From contig CM049309.1 of the NCBI GenBank assembly GCA_026874595.1, forward strand, positions 28,649,033-28,713,032: a DNA stretch of 64,000 nucleotides, given 5' to 3'. Position 1 is the first letter of the stretch. The number at the start of each line of letters is the position of its first letter. The notes beneath the pieces were generated by a model that saw nothing but the letters and a program-made list of their open reading frames with translations, searched no databases and was not told the DNA's origin. Source of the DNA: Sipunculus nudus. Taxonomy: Eukaryota > Annelida > Sipuncula > Golfingiida > Sipunculidae. Below, one piece after another: positions 13,391 through 23,477 of this stretch. A program made the position numbers and the translations under genes.

Positions 13391-14380
13391 ATGGCTGATA
13401 GCCTAGGTGTTAAAACAAGATCAACGAGCCGCGGGGACATTTATGATATGGAGCAATCAAAATTGAATAAATTCGTTGAACAAGGAGCAAAAAAGAAGAC
13501 CAAAAATAGCGGGTCTTCTAAAGATGGCCAGGAGCATGGTGCTGATAAGGCAAGTGACTCTATTTCTGCCACAATCGATACAAAATGTACTAAGCTAGAA
13601 GCAATCTTTAAGGAGGCACTGAAAGAATTTAAAGAATCAATTTGCAATGATATTGATGATATCAAAACAAAAGTACATTCAGTTGAAAATATGTACTCAA
13701 ACCTGGAGGAAAATGTAGAAACTTTGAAGCAAAGCCTCGAATTTACTCAATCAGATACTGAGGACACGAAGTCAAAATTGGATAGAGTTGAGGCGGAAAA
13801 CAAACTCTTAAAAAGTGAAATAGAGAAAATAAAATCAGAAAAAGATTTGCTCCAGAAAGAATTGCAAAATGTGAAAGAGAAACTTGAAGACACTGAAAGA
13901 TACAGTCGTGAATTTAATTTGAGGTTACTGGGAATTGCAGAGCAAAATGGCGAGGACTGCAAAAAATTGGTGGCCAAAGCAATATATGATAAAAAATTAT
14001 TGGGAGACATGAATATTGAAAATATATTGCAGTCTATTGAAAATGCACACAGGACCAGGAAAAAGAAAACCGGGGTACATAGGCACATCATTGCAAAGTT
14101 CTCCTCCTGGCCTGACAGAAACAAGGTGCTCAAAACACAAAAGAACAATTAGTACCACAACAGAAACGGGAATTACTTCTATTTCATAGAGGACTTGACA
14201 AAGGCAGATTATTATTTGAAAAAGAAAGCGGCAAACCAAATTAGTCAAGCATATCTGGACAAGGAAAAGGTTCGCTTCTGGCACGGATGCCTGATTATAA
14301 ATGGCGTAATCACCCCTATCCTTGATGCGCAAGGAGCAAGCACAGGTCCGGCAAGAGACCAATCAACCACAGATCCATGA
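13391..14380 (+). pseudogene. LINE ORF1 (L1 ORF1p-like RNA-binding protein), one stop
   Basis: The frame opens at 13391 and runs 253 codons to TAG at 14150-14152, then stays open in the same frame to 14,380, giving about 330 codons in all, the usual L1 ORF1p size. The N-terminal 60 residues are Lys/Ser-rich. Residues about 75-175 are a predicted coiled coil with heptads of Leu/Val and Glu/Lys. Then comes an RRM-like segment with 'RYSREFNLRLLGI', typical of Transposase_22/L1 ORF1. The C-terminal domain after the stop contains 'LDKEKVRFWHGCLIINGV', resembling the L1 C-terminal RNA-binding domain. The product would be a trimeric RNA chaperone for LINE RNA; the stop removes most of the C-terminal domain. 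Confidence 0.85.
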
Positions 14381-15708
14381 ATAGGATTGAATCCCGGGGC
14401 CTTCAACTGACCACACGTCTCCTTTGTGTATGATGTCACAAAACCACGGCTAAAACTGGACAACCAGGGTAATTATCAATGACGGCACGTGGTCAACGAC
14501 CGCTGAATGGTATGATGACACGAGTGACAACGAGGCTCAACTTGAGATAAACTTCCTCCACAGCCACATGGTGGCGCCTAATCTTCACTTCTGTTCCGAG
14601 GAGTTTCGAGTGCTGTTCCGAGGGCCACAAGGGGAATTTTTTGGGTAACCGCTTCATAGGGTAAGAGAAACTGTTGATAATATCGCCCAGCATCCACAAG
14701 GCCCACGCAGTCCCCTGGACGGCTATGTAGTTTACTTGTAATAAATCCAAAAAAAAATTCCAGGTTGGAGACAAGACGGAGACGCCTTTAGTTACCAGGT
14801 ATTTTCCATGGGAAATAAATCACCACCTCATGTGTATGATTTATTCCTTGCTTAACCCAGTGAAACGTATGACGATAATATGAACTGATTATAAGTGATT
14901 GGCAGTTGACTATTCATTATTCAGAATGATTATAGAAACTGATTGACATTTTTTGCCTTTCTTTAAACTTATCATCGCCAAAATAACCTTAGTTTTATTT
15001 GTATGTTCTACTTCTTATTGACCATGCGTCCTAACCGCTCAGCTGAATTAATTCTCAGAAATAGATTTTCTGTCAGCCTGTATATGAAGCATGATTATGA
15101 GATGTGTATACGTATGCATATTAATTATTATGTATAATTTGTATGATAGAGACTTGACATATTTGTAATGCAGTGCTATTTGGACAGTAAACAAGATCGG
15201 ATTAGGTTATGTGCACACATTTACATTATATCATGGCAACTGATATATGTATACATAAGATTATTATTTAGATACTTTAGATATATTTGTAGAGTAAGTT
15301 AATCATTCCGGTTGAAATTGAAACTCTTAATAAAATGGAATTTTGATTTTACTGACTATTAAATGTTTCTGAAAGCTTTGATCACCTAGCCCACATACTA
15401 AAAGAGATTAAATTCTTTAAATGACAATTTAAGAAAAAAAATAAAAGGTGCTAAATTTGAGCCAAGTCACACCACCCGTTGGCCACAGTTAAACAAGCAC
15501 TTTTTCAACTTTAGTTTGAAATCACTGCTTGTAAGAGCTAGGAAGCTATTTATATTTGTATTTTTTCTTTTTGTTCCCATGTTTTTTCATGTTTGTAAAA
15601 GTTTTCTTGTTTATGAAACCTTGTTACACTTAATATGTCATCTGAGAGAGACAGTTATGATAATTGTATCTTAAATACTTAACAAAGTATTGATAAAGAA
15701 ACTCTTTA
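14381..15708 (+). other. LINE inter-ORF region
   Basis: About 1.33 kb between the ORFs. I find no domain in it. It is longer than the inter-ORF spacer of vertebrate L1 and may contain decayed ORF1/ORF2 sequence or another insertion; 15,500-15,708 is AT-rich leader just upstream of ORF2. Confidence 0.4.
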
Positions 15709-16747
15709 ATGGCTGAAACTTGCAACATTGCTTCACTTAATATAAGAGGTATGGCTTGCCATACCAAGAGGAGAGAGGTATTTCACTGGCTGAATAAGAG
15801 TAATTTTGATATTATTTTCTTGCAAGAGACCCACAGTGTTGTTGAAAATGAGAATCTGTGGAAGGCAGAATGGGGAAATATTATTTATTATAGTCATGGA
15901 ACTAATAAAGCTAGAGGTGTCTGCACCTTAATAAAAAAATAAAGCAAATATAAAAGTAATAGAAACTAAACAAGATGAACATGGACGTTTCTTGATTATT
16001 AAAGTTATAATGGGAGTGCATATTTTGACATTAGTCAATGTATATGGACCTAAAAAGGATGATCCAGATTTCTTTTCAAATCTAGTAAATATATTGATAA
16101 ATTTAGATGTAGTCAATCTAGTGGTTGCAGGTGCTTTTAATGTTATTATGGACCCTACAATTGCCAAAAGAGGTGGAAATGAATTCAGTCATGATAAAAC
16201 CAGGAAAACTTTACTTGAATGGATGAACCTCTGTAATTTAACAGATATTTGGAGATCACAGCATCCACAAACACATGAATATACTTGGCACAGGTACCAA
16301 CCCAAACCTGTTTTCTGCAGGTTGGATTATTTTCTTATTAGTGATGGTTTTTGTAACTTTATTCAAAGCTCAGGAATTGAAGCAGGTTATAAGACAGATC
16401 ATTCCTTAGTATATATAAAAATAAAATTGTCTGAGTTTAAACGTGGTCAAGGTTACTGGAAGTTCAATTGTTCTTTACTAGATGACATAGAATATTTAAC
16501 TACCATCAAAGAATGTATAAAGGATACAGTCAGAAACAATAGCCTTGCAAACTCTGCCCTTCTATGGGAAACTTTAAAATGTCTGATTAGAGGTAAAACT
16601 ATCTTCTACTCAGCAAACAAAAAGAGAACAATTAAAAATAAAATGGAACTTTTAGAAAAGGATATATACAAATTACAAAAGAAGTTTAATGAAACAGTCA
16701 TTATGAAGATAAACTTAAATGGAATGAAGCAGTATAAACAAACATAA
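15709..16747 (+). pseudogene. LINE ORF2, AP-like endonuclease domain, frameshifted
   Basis: It starts at ATG 15709. 'IASLNIRG' and 'FLQETHS' carry the conserved Asn and Glu of EEP/APE-type endonucleases. The frame is lost in the A7 tract at 15,933-15,939 and resumes in the next frame with 'LTLVNVYGP'. The usual GDFN motif reads 'VAGAFNVI', with Ala in place of the metal-binding/catalytic Asp. The terminal 'KTDHS' corresponds to the (S/T)DH motif. The domain would nick target DNA for target-primed reverse transcription. A further shift occurs between about 16,700 and 16,770. Confidence 0.88.
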
Positions 16748-16769
16748 ACACTTTATTGAAGAACAAACC

Positions 16770-17486
16770 ATGGGGGCAGTTATAAGATGCAGAACTAGAT
16801 GGCATTTAGAAGGTAATAAACCAGCAAAATATTTCTTAAATTTAGAAAAAAGGAACTTTGAAAATAAATCAATACTTAAATTGAAAATTAAAAATGGCAC
16901 TGTAATAGATGATACTCAAGAAATTGTTAAAGAACAGTTAGAATTCTATAAAACTTTATATACAGCCTCTGACTTAGAAGATAAATATAAGCATGAGTTC
17001 TTTTTGCATGAATATGTTGACAAACTTTCAGTGGGTGAGAAAGAAAAGTGTGAAGGTATTATATTAGGTGAAGAATTATATAATACTCTTAAATCTCTAA
17101 AAGCAAACAAAAGTCCTGGACCTGATGGTTTTCCAGCAGAATTTTATGAAGTATTTTGGGATGATTTGAAAGAATATTTTATAAACGCTATAAATTATTC
17201 CTACAGTAAAGGTTTCTTACCATTAACTATGCGGCAGGGTATCATTCAGCTCATCCCAAAAAAAGGAAAGGACACTCTTTTACTAAACTGGCGACCATTG
17301 TCTCTTTTGAATACAGATTAAAAAATACTTGCAAAAACATTAGCAGTTAGGTTAAAGAAGGTTCTTCCATCAATTATTCATTCAGACCATACTGGATTTA
17401 TTAAAAATAGATATATAGGTGAAAACATAATAAAATTATCAGATTTAAAGGCCTACTTCCATGAAAAAAATAAAATGAAATACTAC
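16770..17486 (+). pseudogene. LINE ORF2, N-terminal reverse transcriptase part
   Basis: A third reading frame. 'MGAVIRCRTRWHLEGNKPAK' and 'YFLNLEKRN' match the segment linking endonuclease to RT in L1/Tx1 LINEs. 'KANKSPGPDGFPAEFY' and 'NWRPLSLLNTD' are RT fingers motifs. TAA at 17319-17321 stands where the family has Tyr; beyond it the frame continues with 'HTGFIKNRYIGENI'. The similarity stops near 17,486, before the palm motifs. The [FY]ADD catalytic box is not present anywhere in the window. Confidence 0.88.
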
Positions 17487-18596
17487 TGAAGATTTATTCA
17501 TTTACATGTATATGTATAAATTATGGTGTTATAAAATCAAGCTTTGCACACTTAACCGTTGACATTTAAATCGAAAGACCCGTAATCCACCCCACTCAGG
17601 GGCCCCAAGCCAAACAAAAGCGTCCTGGCCAAGGCGATTGCGACGTCCCAACCAGAACACACCGGGCGGTATTGTTATTGCATCAGTTGAGTTTAACATG
17701 ATCTGGGGAAAATATGCCAAAGTATTGAGTCGTCGGATTGAGCAGTAACATCAAGAGTAATGGTGTGAGCTTAATCATATTTTAACAAGTGTATAAGCCA
17801 CATGTTGGTGCCAAATGGACAGGATTTCCTTTACAGAAGAGGCCGAACAGGACCCGGCCGGGCATGATCTGGGAAGGGGATTCCCCAGGTTTGGCCACTT
17901 GCATGAGGGTGCGGACGGACTTTTCCTGACATTTAGTCACCTTTGTTGCCACTTTTGACTCTATATCCCTTACGTGCGTAGGGTGCTAACTAGGAAATGA
18001 TGCTGCTTTTCATCTTTAAGACTCCTTTATTTTAAATCTTCAATTTTGCACCTGTCAGTCCCCGACTCGGCCTTGACGCGTTTGGAGCTGGCACCACGCA
18101 GTCTGCACTGACGCCGTATCAGGATTTCAAGCGACGTGTTATATGACAACCAACATATAGCTGCTTGTTGATCGTATAAGTTTAATAATATCAAACTGAT
18201 CAATCAATTTATTATTAAATGTGTTTGAACGCTTGTAAATGATAAAAACTTAATTTTTATTTTGGGACTTTTTTTTTACAAGTTTCAAGACATATGACTG
18301 AAGGGGTCACGTAAAGCTCGGTGCATGGTGCCTCAGCAAAGGCATTAACATTGGAGAAACAATTAATTGGATTCTAAAAAAATAAACCCACGTTAAAAAA
18401 CGTTACTCCTCATTGTTGACAGTAATAAAAAAAATTCATTTTAATATTTCAAATCTTTTGAAATATCAGAAAATTAACAATTAAAAAAATTATACCATGC
18501 ATTTCAGCATATTTTAATTCTGTGCCCAAATAATATGAAAAAAATAGGCCTCGTAATGGCTTTCTAATACATTAAACGTGTGTGTTGTATATGGGT

Positions 18597-18663
<67 letters not shown>

Positions 18664-18700
18664 AGATATATAAAGATAGACACTTGTAGTATGTATATTA
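17487..18700. other. foreign sequence replacing the LINE RT core, part 1
   Basis: About 1.2 kb with no LINE similarity. 17,540-18,140 is relatively GC-rich. A (TA)n run followed by (TG)n lies at about 18,600-18,663. No gene was recognised. It takes the place of the expected RT palm, thumb and connector of about 2 kb, so the LINE has lost sequence here as well as gained it. Confidence 0.5.
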
Positions 18701-19510
18701 CTAGATGTGTCGGAACGACACGAATGCCCCCGCCTTGGGCAAATTAGAAACATTTGTAAAATTTTAAAAAATTTTTCAAGTTCAGGAGGTGTCGTATTTT
18801 CAAAAGTAGGTCAACAAGGGCAAAACGCAAACTCGATCTGTTACGGGTCATTATCAAGCAACACACTAAAAATCATGCCAGTATATTCAGGCATTGTGAA
18901 AAAAAGTCCATACATGTGCATTTTCCATAAAAATTTCCGTCTTTCATGAAATTTTCTATGTTTAGGAGCCGTAAAACAATCAAAAGTAGGTCAACCGGGA
19001 TGAAACGCGAACTCGATCTGTAACTGTCATTATCTGCCCACACATAAAAAAATCAGGGTGGTATCAGCAGGCATTGAGGAAAAAAAGTAAGTACATATGC
19101 ATTTGTTATGAAAATTTATATTTTTCATGAAACTTTCTATGTTCAGGAGCAGTCAAATGGTCAAAAGTAGGTCAACTGAGAGAAAACAAGAACTTGATCT
19201 GTAACTGGTCATTATCTGCCTATACACACCAAAAATCAGGCCCGTATCTGCAGGCACTGCGAAAAAAAATCCATACATATGCACCTTTTTATGAAATTTT
19301 CTTTGTTAGAGCACTGTCAAACGGTCAAAAGTAGGTCAACTGGGACAAAACGTTAACTTGATCTGTAACTGGTCATTATCTGCCCACACACCAAAAATCA
19401 GGCCAATATCTGCAGGTATTGTGAAAAAAAGTCTGTACAAGTGTATTTGTCTTGAAAATTTATGTTTTACATGAAATTTTCTATGTTCAGGAGCCATAAA
19501 ACAGTCAAAA
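18701..19510 (+). mobile_element. G-family fragment with 180-bp tandem units
   Basis: It opens CTAGAT followed by a perfect hairpin, GTGTCG-GAA-CGACAC (18707-18721), parallel in design to B-family 5' ends (CTAGAA + hairpin). Tandem units follow with the landmark CAAAAGTAGGTCAAC at about 18,801, 18,981, 19,162 and 19,326, and a partial unit at 19,506 (spacing about 180, 181, 164, 180). The array runs straight into LINE sequence at about 19,511 with no 3' terminus, so this end was lost. Confidence 0.65.
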
Positions 19511-19923
19511 GAGAATCAATACTGAAAGCTTTTGGAATAATAAAAAAAATTACAATTTCAGAAAAACTCAGGACATTTCAATTTAAACTTCTTCATCGGT
19601 GTATACCTCTCAATCCACTACTACATGTATGTGGTAAAAGTGAAAGTGATAAATGCTCTCTCTGTAAAAAGGAGAAAGAAACACTTCTCCACTTATTTTA
19701 CGAATGTGAAAAGGTACAAGCATCAAGATCTGAATTTAAGAATTGGTTATCACATAAGCAAATATTAAATACTAGTAAGCACTTAAATATAAATGCAGTT
19801 ATGTTTAACAATACAAATGATGATCTATTAGATATACTTATTCTCTTGTTTAAGAGGTATATCTATGTATGTAAGTGTAAAGAAGAAAAGTTGATTTTTT
19901 TCAGGTTTAAAAAACTTTATTGA
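19511..19923 (+). pseudogene. LINE ORF2 C-terminal cysteine-rich region
   Basis: It is open to the TGA at 19921-19923. 'TFQFKLLHRCIPLNP' followed by 'DKCSLCKKEKETLLHLFYEC' is the zf-RVT-like C-x2-C-x7-H-x4-C knuckle at the end of L1/Tx1 ORF2, thought to bind nucleic acid. It is separated from the RT fragment by the foreign block, and no start codon of its own is expected. Confidence 0.85.
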
Positions 19924-20140
19924 CCAGTTTTATAAAATAGAGAAAAACATTGCAAAACAGAAAGGTATAGTTTATTTACACAAACAAAAGTGGAAGCAGA
20001 TGTGTCATATCTTTGAGGAATAACTTTTTATATATACCAACTGTTTATGGAAGCTATCTCTTTTCTTCCAAATTCCGCCCTTCTCTAGCTCTATATTGAT
20101 TTCTCTTTTTCCTTCCTTTCCCTCTCTCTCTCTCTCTCTT

Positions 20141-20180
<40 letters not shown>

Positions 20181-20447
20181 AAAATATTGCTATCAAAAAC
20201 TTAAATTTACATGTGGAAATTAACAAACATTGAATCTAATCCAGATTACTAATGTAAACTAAATAATATTAATGTTATTTCTATATTCATGTACTGTGTA
20301 TTTGTGTTATGTTATGCTGATGTGACATGTACATGTCCATGCATGTGTATTGTAATGCAACCGTTGTCATTTGTGTAGGGATGCATGTTTGTATTGAAGT
20401 TTGCGTTATATGTATTTGTACTTGATTCAAAAAAAAAAAAAAAAAAA
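19924..20447 (+). other. LINE 3' UTR, CT microsatellite and poly-A
   Basis: A pyrimidine-rich (CT)n tract of about 60 bp at 20,119-20,177, an AT-rich tail, then about 19 A's at 20,429-20,447 ending exactly at the right target duplication. Confidence 0.85.
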
Positions 20448-20460
20448 GATACCCAATAAT
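20448..20460 (+). repeat. LINE target-site duplication, right copy
   Basis: GATACCCAATAAT, identical to 13301-13313, immediately downstream of the poly-A run. Confidence 0.95.
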
Positions 20461-20633
20461 AAGCTCTAGGGCACCAAGTTTCACATGTGACTATTTCTTA
20501 CATGTAATTTGGAGCTGCTAGCTCCAAAGGTTTCTGTCTTACAGCCATGGACGGCGGAAAGCCAGTCCTGGACGGCGGACGGCTGACACGGACGGACGAT
20601 GCTGCGCCATCGCATAAGCTCACAGGTTCGCTA

Positions 20634-20802
20634 AAAATGTATTTCCTTGTTTCAAATAAACGTTTATTTTTTTGTAAAAAGTTTTGGAAAATTTAAAGTA
20701 CTCACCGTTTTGGAAAATGTGACTAATAGAACAGCCCCCAGTACTGCTAAAGCAGCACCTACAAAATAAGGACCTGGGCTTTTAAGTTATTCACAGCATT
20801 AA
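20634..20802. other. short AT-rich spacer
   Basis: Between the C-3 terminus and the next A-type 5' end. No feature was recognised. Confidence 0.4.
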
Positions 20803-21159
20803 AACGAGTGACCCATGGGTCATAACACTCAGCTGCCTAGCATGACAATTTGGCTGATATTGGGCTAAGGAGGGGTTGGAGGTTTGTAGTTTGTACCTGA
20901 AGATGGCTGGATTATGACTAGCTAACTCAGGGTGTTGAGTTGGAAATGATGGTCCAAAAACAGGAAAATAGGAATTTCAAGAATAAACAAGGGATCCATG
21001 GGTTATAGTGCTCAGCTGATGCAGACGTTGAAGGTAAAAATCTAAAATCCAATTTTTATTATAAAATTATTTTTTCAATTTTATAAATGTATACAGTTGC
21101 TCCATTGTCCCTAGTCCAAAGGTGCAAGAACTTGATTGTTATAGAAGTTTGAAACAAAA
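20803..21159 (+). mobile_element. two consecutive A-type 5' ends (A3, A4)
   Basis: A3 starts AACGAGTGACCCATGGGTCA (20803-) with CACTCAGCTG. After 184 bp a second start, ACAAGGGATCCATGGGT (20987-) with GCTCAGCTG, follows. Neither reaches an A-type 3' end nearby; A4 is entered by B-2 at 21160. Confidence 0.65.
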
Positions 21160-22040
21160 CTAGAATACAGGTAGTTGACATGCGACTATGTGTATCCGCT
21201 GAAATCAGAGTGGTATAGGTGTAGTGAGGCATGGATTGAGTGGTAAGGGGAAAAAGAGTGAGATGTGTTGTATATTAGCATGGATATCTGCCACGTTAAC
21301 ATGATTGTACGTGTCACCATCTGTCATTTGAACAAGAAAGTATCTGAGATGTATACAAATGCAAAACTTCAAGGAGAGAAGTCAAACCACTGTCAAGAAA
21401 TGAGTGATTTTTACCCTAGGCTGTTGAACAGATGGACACCACGCAAAAATGGTTGTAGGTTGGGGCACCAAAATTGTATAAGCTGTATAGCTATGTAAGA
21501 TCTAAATACTTTTGTGAAATTTCCGTCTGATATGTCAAACCAGTCCTGAGATATTAGCATGGATGTCTGCAGTGTAAATATGATTATAGGTGGCTCCACC
21601 TGTCATATAAACGAGAAACTTATCCAAGATGTATAAACATGCAAAATTTCAGGTGGATGAGTCCAACCACTGCAGAGATATCAGTGAATTTAACCCAAGG
21701 CAGATGAACAAATGGAGACTGTGCAAAATGGTTGTAGATGGCACCACTAGTTTTGCATATGAAATAAAGCTATCAAGGATCTACACTCGTGCAAAATTTC
21801 AGCCTGATTATTCAGTCAAGCGAGTGCCAAGATATGGAAGTACATGTGTGAAAACAGACGCACGGATGGATGCTGTGCAGAGAAGAAAGGTCAGAGGTCA
21901 ACCAAAAAAGAGGGCGCAGCAGTTCACTTGTGACTTGATTATGATTCTGAGTTTCATTAAATTTTGTCCAGTGGTTAAGGAGGAGTTCACCGGAAACCTA
22001 TGTGGCTGTGGCAGTGGCGGTCGGCTTAAACATACTTGCA
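21160..22040 (+). mobile_element. B-family element B-2, diverged
   Basis: The 5' end is CTAGAATACAGGTAGTTGAC then GTATCCGC. Array units with eroded GGTGG-like cores span 21,290-21,760. The 3' module has an exact AGGTCA-G-AGGTCA at 21888-21900, then 'gagggcgcagcagttcac'. The usual GTATCCGC/GCGGATAC terminal hairpin is missing; the sequence instead turns into 'cacaaaacatgtttg' direct repeats near 22,040-22,075. Confidence 0.65.
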
Positions 22041-23477
22041 CAAAACATGTTTGCACAAAACATGTTTGCATGATGTTTGCTGCATATGTGCTGCACATGT
22101 TCCAGAGAAGAATATAGTTGCAATATATTTGCAAACCCTTTGCCTTGATTTAACCCTTTACTGTTCGTATTTTGTTATCATAAAACACCCCACTTACTAT
22201 TCAGATTAATTTTAGGTTTCTCTAATTTTGAATTTTGACAAACTGTACATTAATGTTATGATTGAAAACCTGATCAGTTTTTGGTGAATCCTTATAAATT
22301 TTTTTAAACATTTGACAGAGATACCAAGCAAGAGGTTAATGACTTAATCAATCATAAATTTCACATTTATCTATTTACAGAACCAGGTTTATCAGGTAAA
22401 TTCAGGTAAGTATAGTGTCTTTGTTGCTTTAACATATTTGTACATAAATGTCTGTAGTATATCCCAGTGAAGACATTGTAGAATTTAGGACCAACTAGAG
22501 AATTATCATCCGCCGGTACCTAGTGTATTGTCATGGAACATTAGAAGATCTAGGTAAAAAAGGTTAATGAAATATGATTAAGGTTATTTAAGTAACTACT
22601 GGTGAGGAGTTCTGAAATAAATTAGACAAAACCATTTATGATTTGTTCAAAGAAATTTATAAAAATAATACTTGTATATTTGACATGAAATATCATGTTG
22701 ATTTCAAATGATTGCAATTGCCTACCTGTTCAGGTATAATGAACTAATTAAGACCAGGTGAACTTCATAGAAAGGTGACAAAAAAAGGCAAATTCACAGA
22801 TTTATCCATCAAATATGTATAAAACCCCATGGAAATGGCCAGAAGTCCGCCAGAATAGTAAAATCTAACATTAATATATGTATTTCAACCTATGTAATGT
22901 TAACTTGGATCCTTTTTGAACTCCCAGTAAAGCATGTATTGCCCTTCTTGTTGCCTGGTGACAGTTTTTTCAGGCAATCCCCACAGAATTGCATGATGGT
23001 TAACAGTGTCAAAACAATGTCAGATGTCTTTGTTTAACTTAAGACATAACAAACATTCTCAAACTTCAGAAACTAAGCTTTATTGAACATCTTTTCATAT
23101 TTATTTTGTTCAAAACGTATTCTGAAAGTTGTCAGAGCACGAGGTCTATCGAGCAGCAAGTCCAACGGCTGCCATCTTGAAAATTGGTGACATTGCTCAA
23201 CCTTGCTAACAGGCATCATCAACATAGAAAATGTCTTTAGGGATGAAAAATATTCACATTTAAAGTACAAAATGATATCAATTTAGACAGATACCAATCT
23301 TTTGTGGAAGTTTTATGTCGGTTATTGTCATAACAGAATGGCACGGTCATTTGAAACATTGCGCTTGTTGGCAAACCTTGTGTCACTTTGCCGACTCAAT
23401 TCAACCAATTGGCTTGCCAACAGAGTCTAAATTAGAATTTCATTAGTATTCACGAGAAATTCCCATGTAAATAAAAA
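22041..23477. other. low-copy AT-rich region
   Basis: About 1.4 kb in which I see no repeat family, no RNA gene and no convincing coding exon. The few open frames are under 90 codons and lack recognisable motifs. This is one of the few stretches that might be host intergenic or intronic DNA. Confidence 0.4.

Larger units (their letters stand above)
13314..20447 (+). mobile_element. L1/Tx1-like LINE retrotransposon, decayed, 7.13 kb
   Basis: Both boundaries are set by the target duplication and a 3' run of about 19 A's (20,429-20,447). The order is a 76 bp leader, ORF1 (13,391-14,380), a spacer of about 1.33 kb, ORF2 with an AP-endonuclease domain and RT fingers (15,709-17,486), about 2 kb of unrelated repeat, the ORF2 C-terminal zinc-finger region (19,511-19,923), and a 3' UTR with a CT microsatellite. 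It carries in-frame stops and frameshifts and lacks the RT catalytic core, so it cannot be autonomous. A 5' end intact at this length is unusual for LINEs, which are often 5'-truncated. Confidence 0.92.
12639..20633 (+). mobile_element. C-family body C-3 carrying the LINE
   Basis: Sequence at 12,700-13,313 matches C bodies at 46,811-47,400 and 63,630-64,000, including GGTGGCGCCACC at 12994-13005. After the LINE, 20,448-20,633 ends in CACAGGTTCGC (20621-20631) plus TAAAA, the C terminus. The usual C 5' end is absent; the copy begins at the TCTAGA cluster directly after A2-1. Confidence 0.6.

Noticed and set aside
21629-22117. 162-codon frame
   Set aside because: It lies wholly within the B-2 array and 3' module; the codons follow repeat units and not a protein family.
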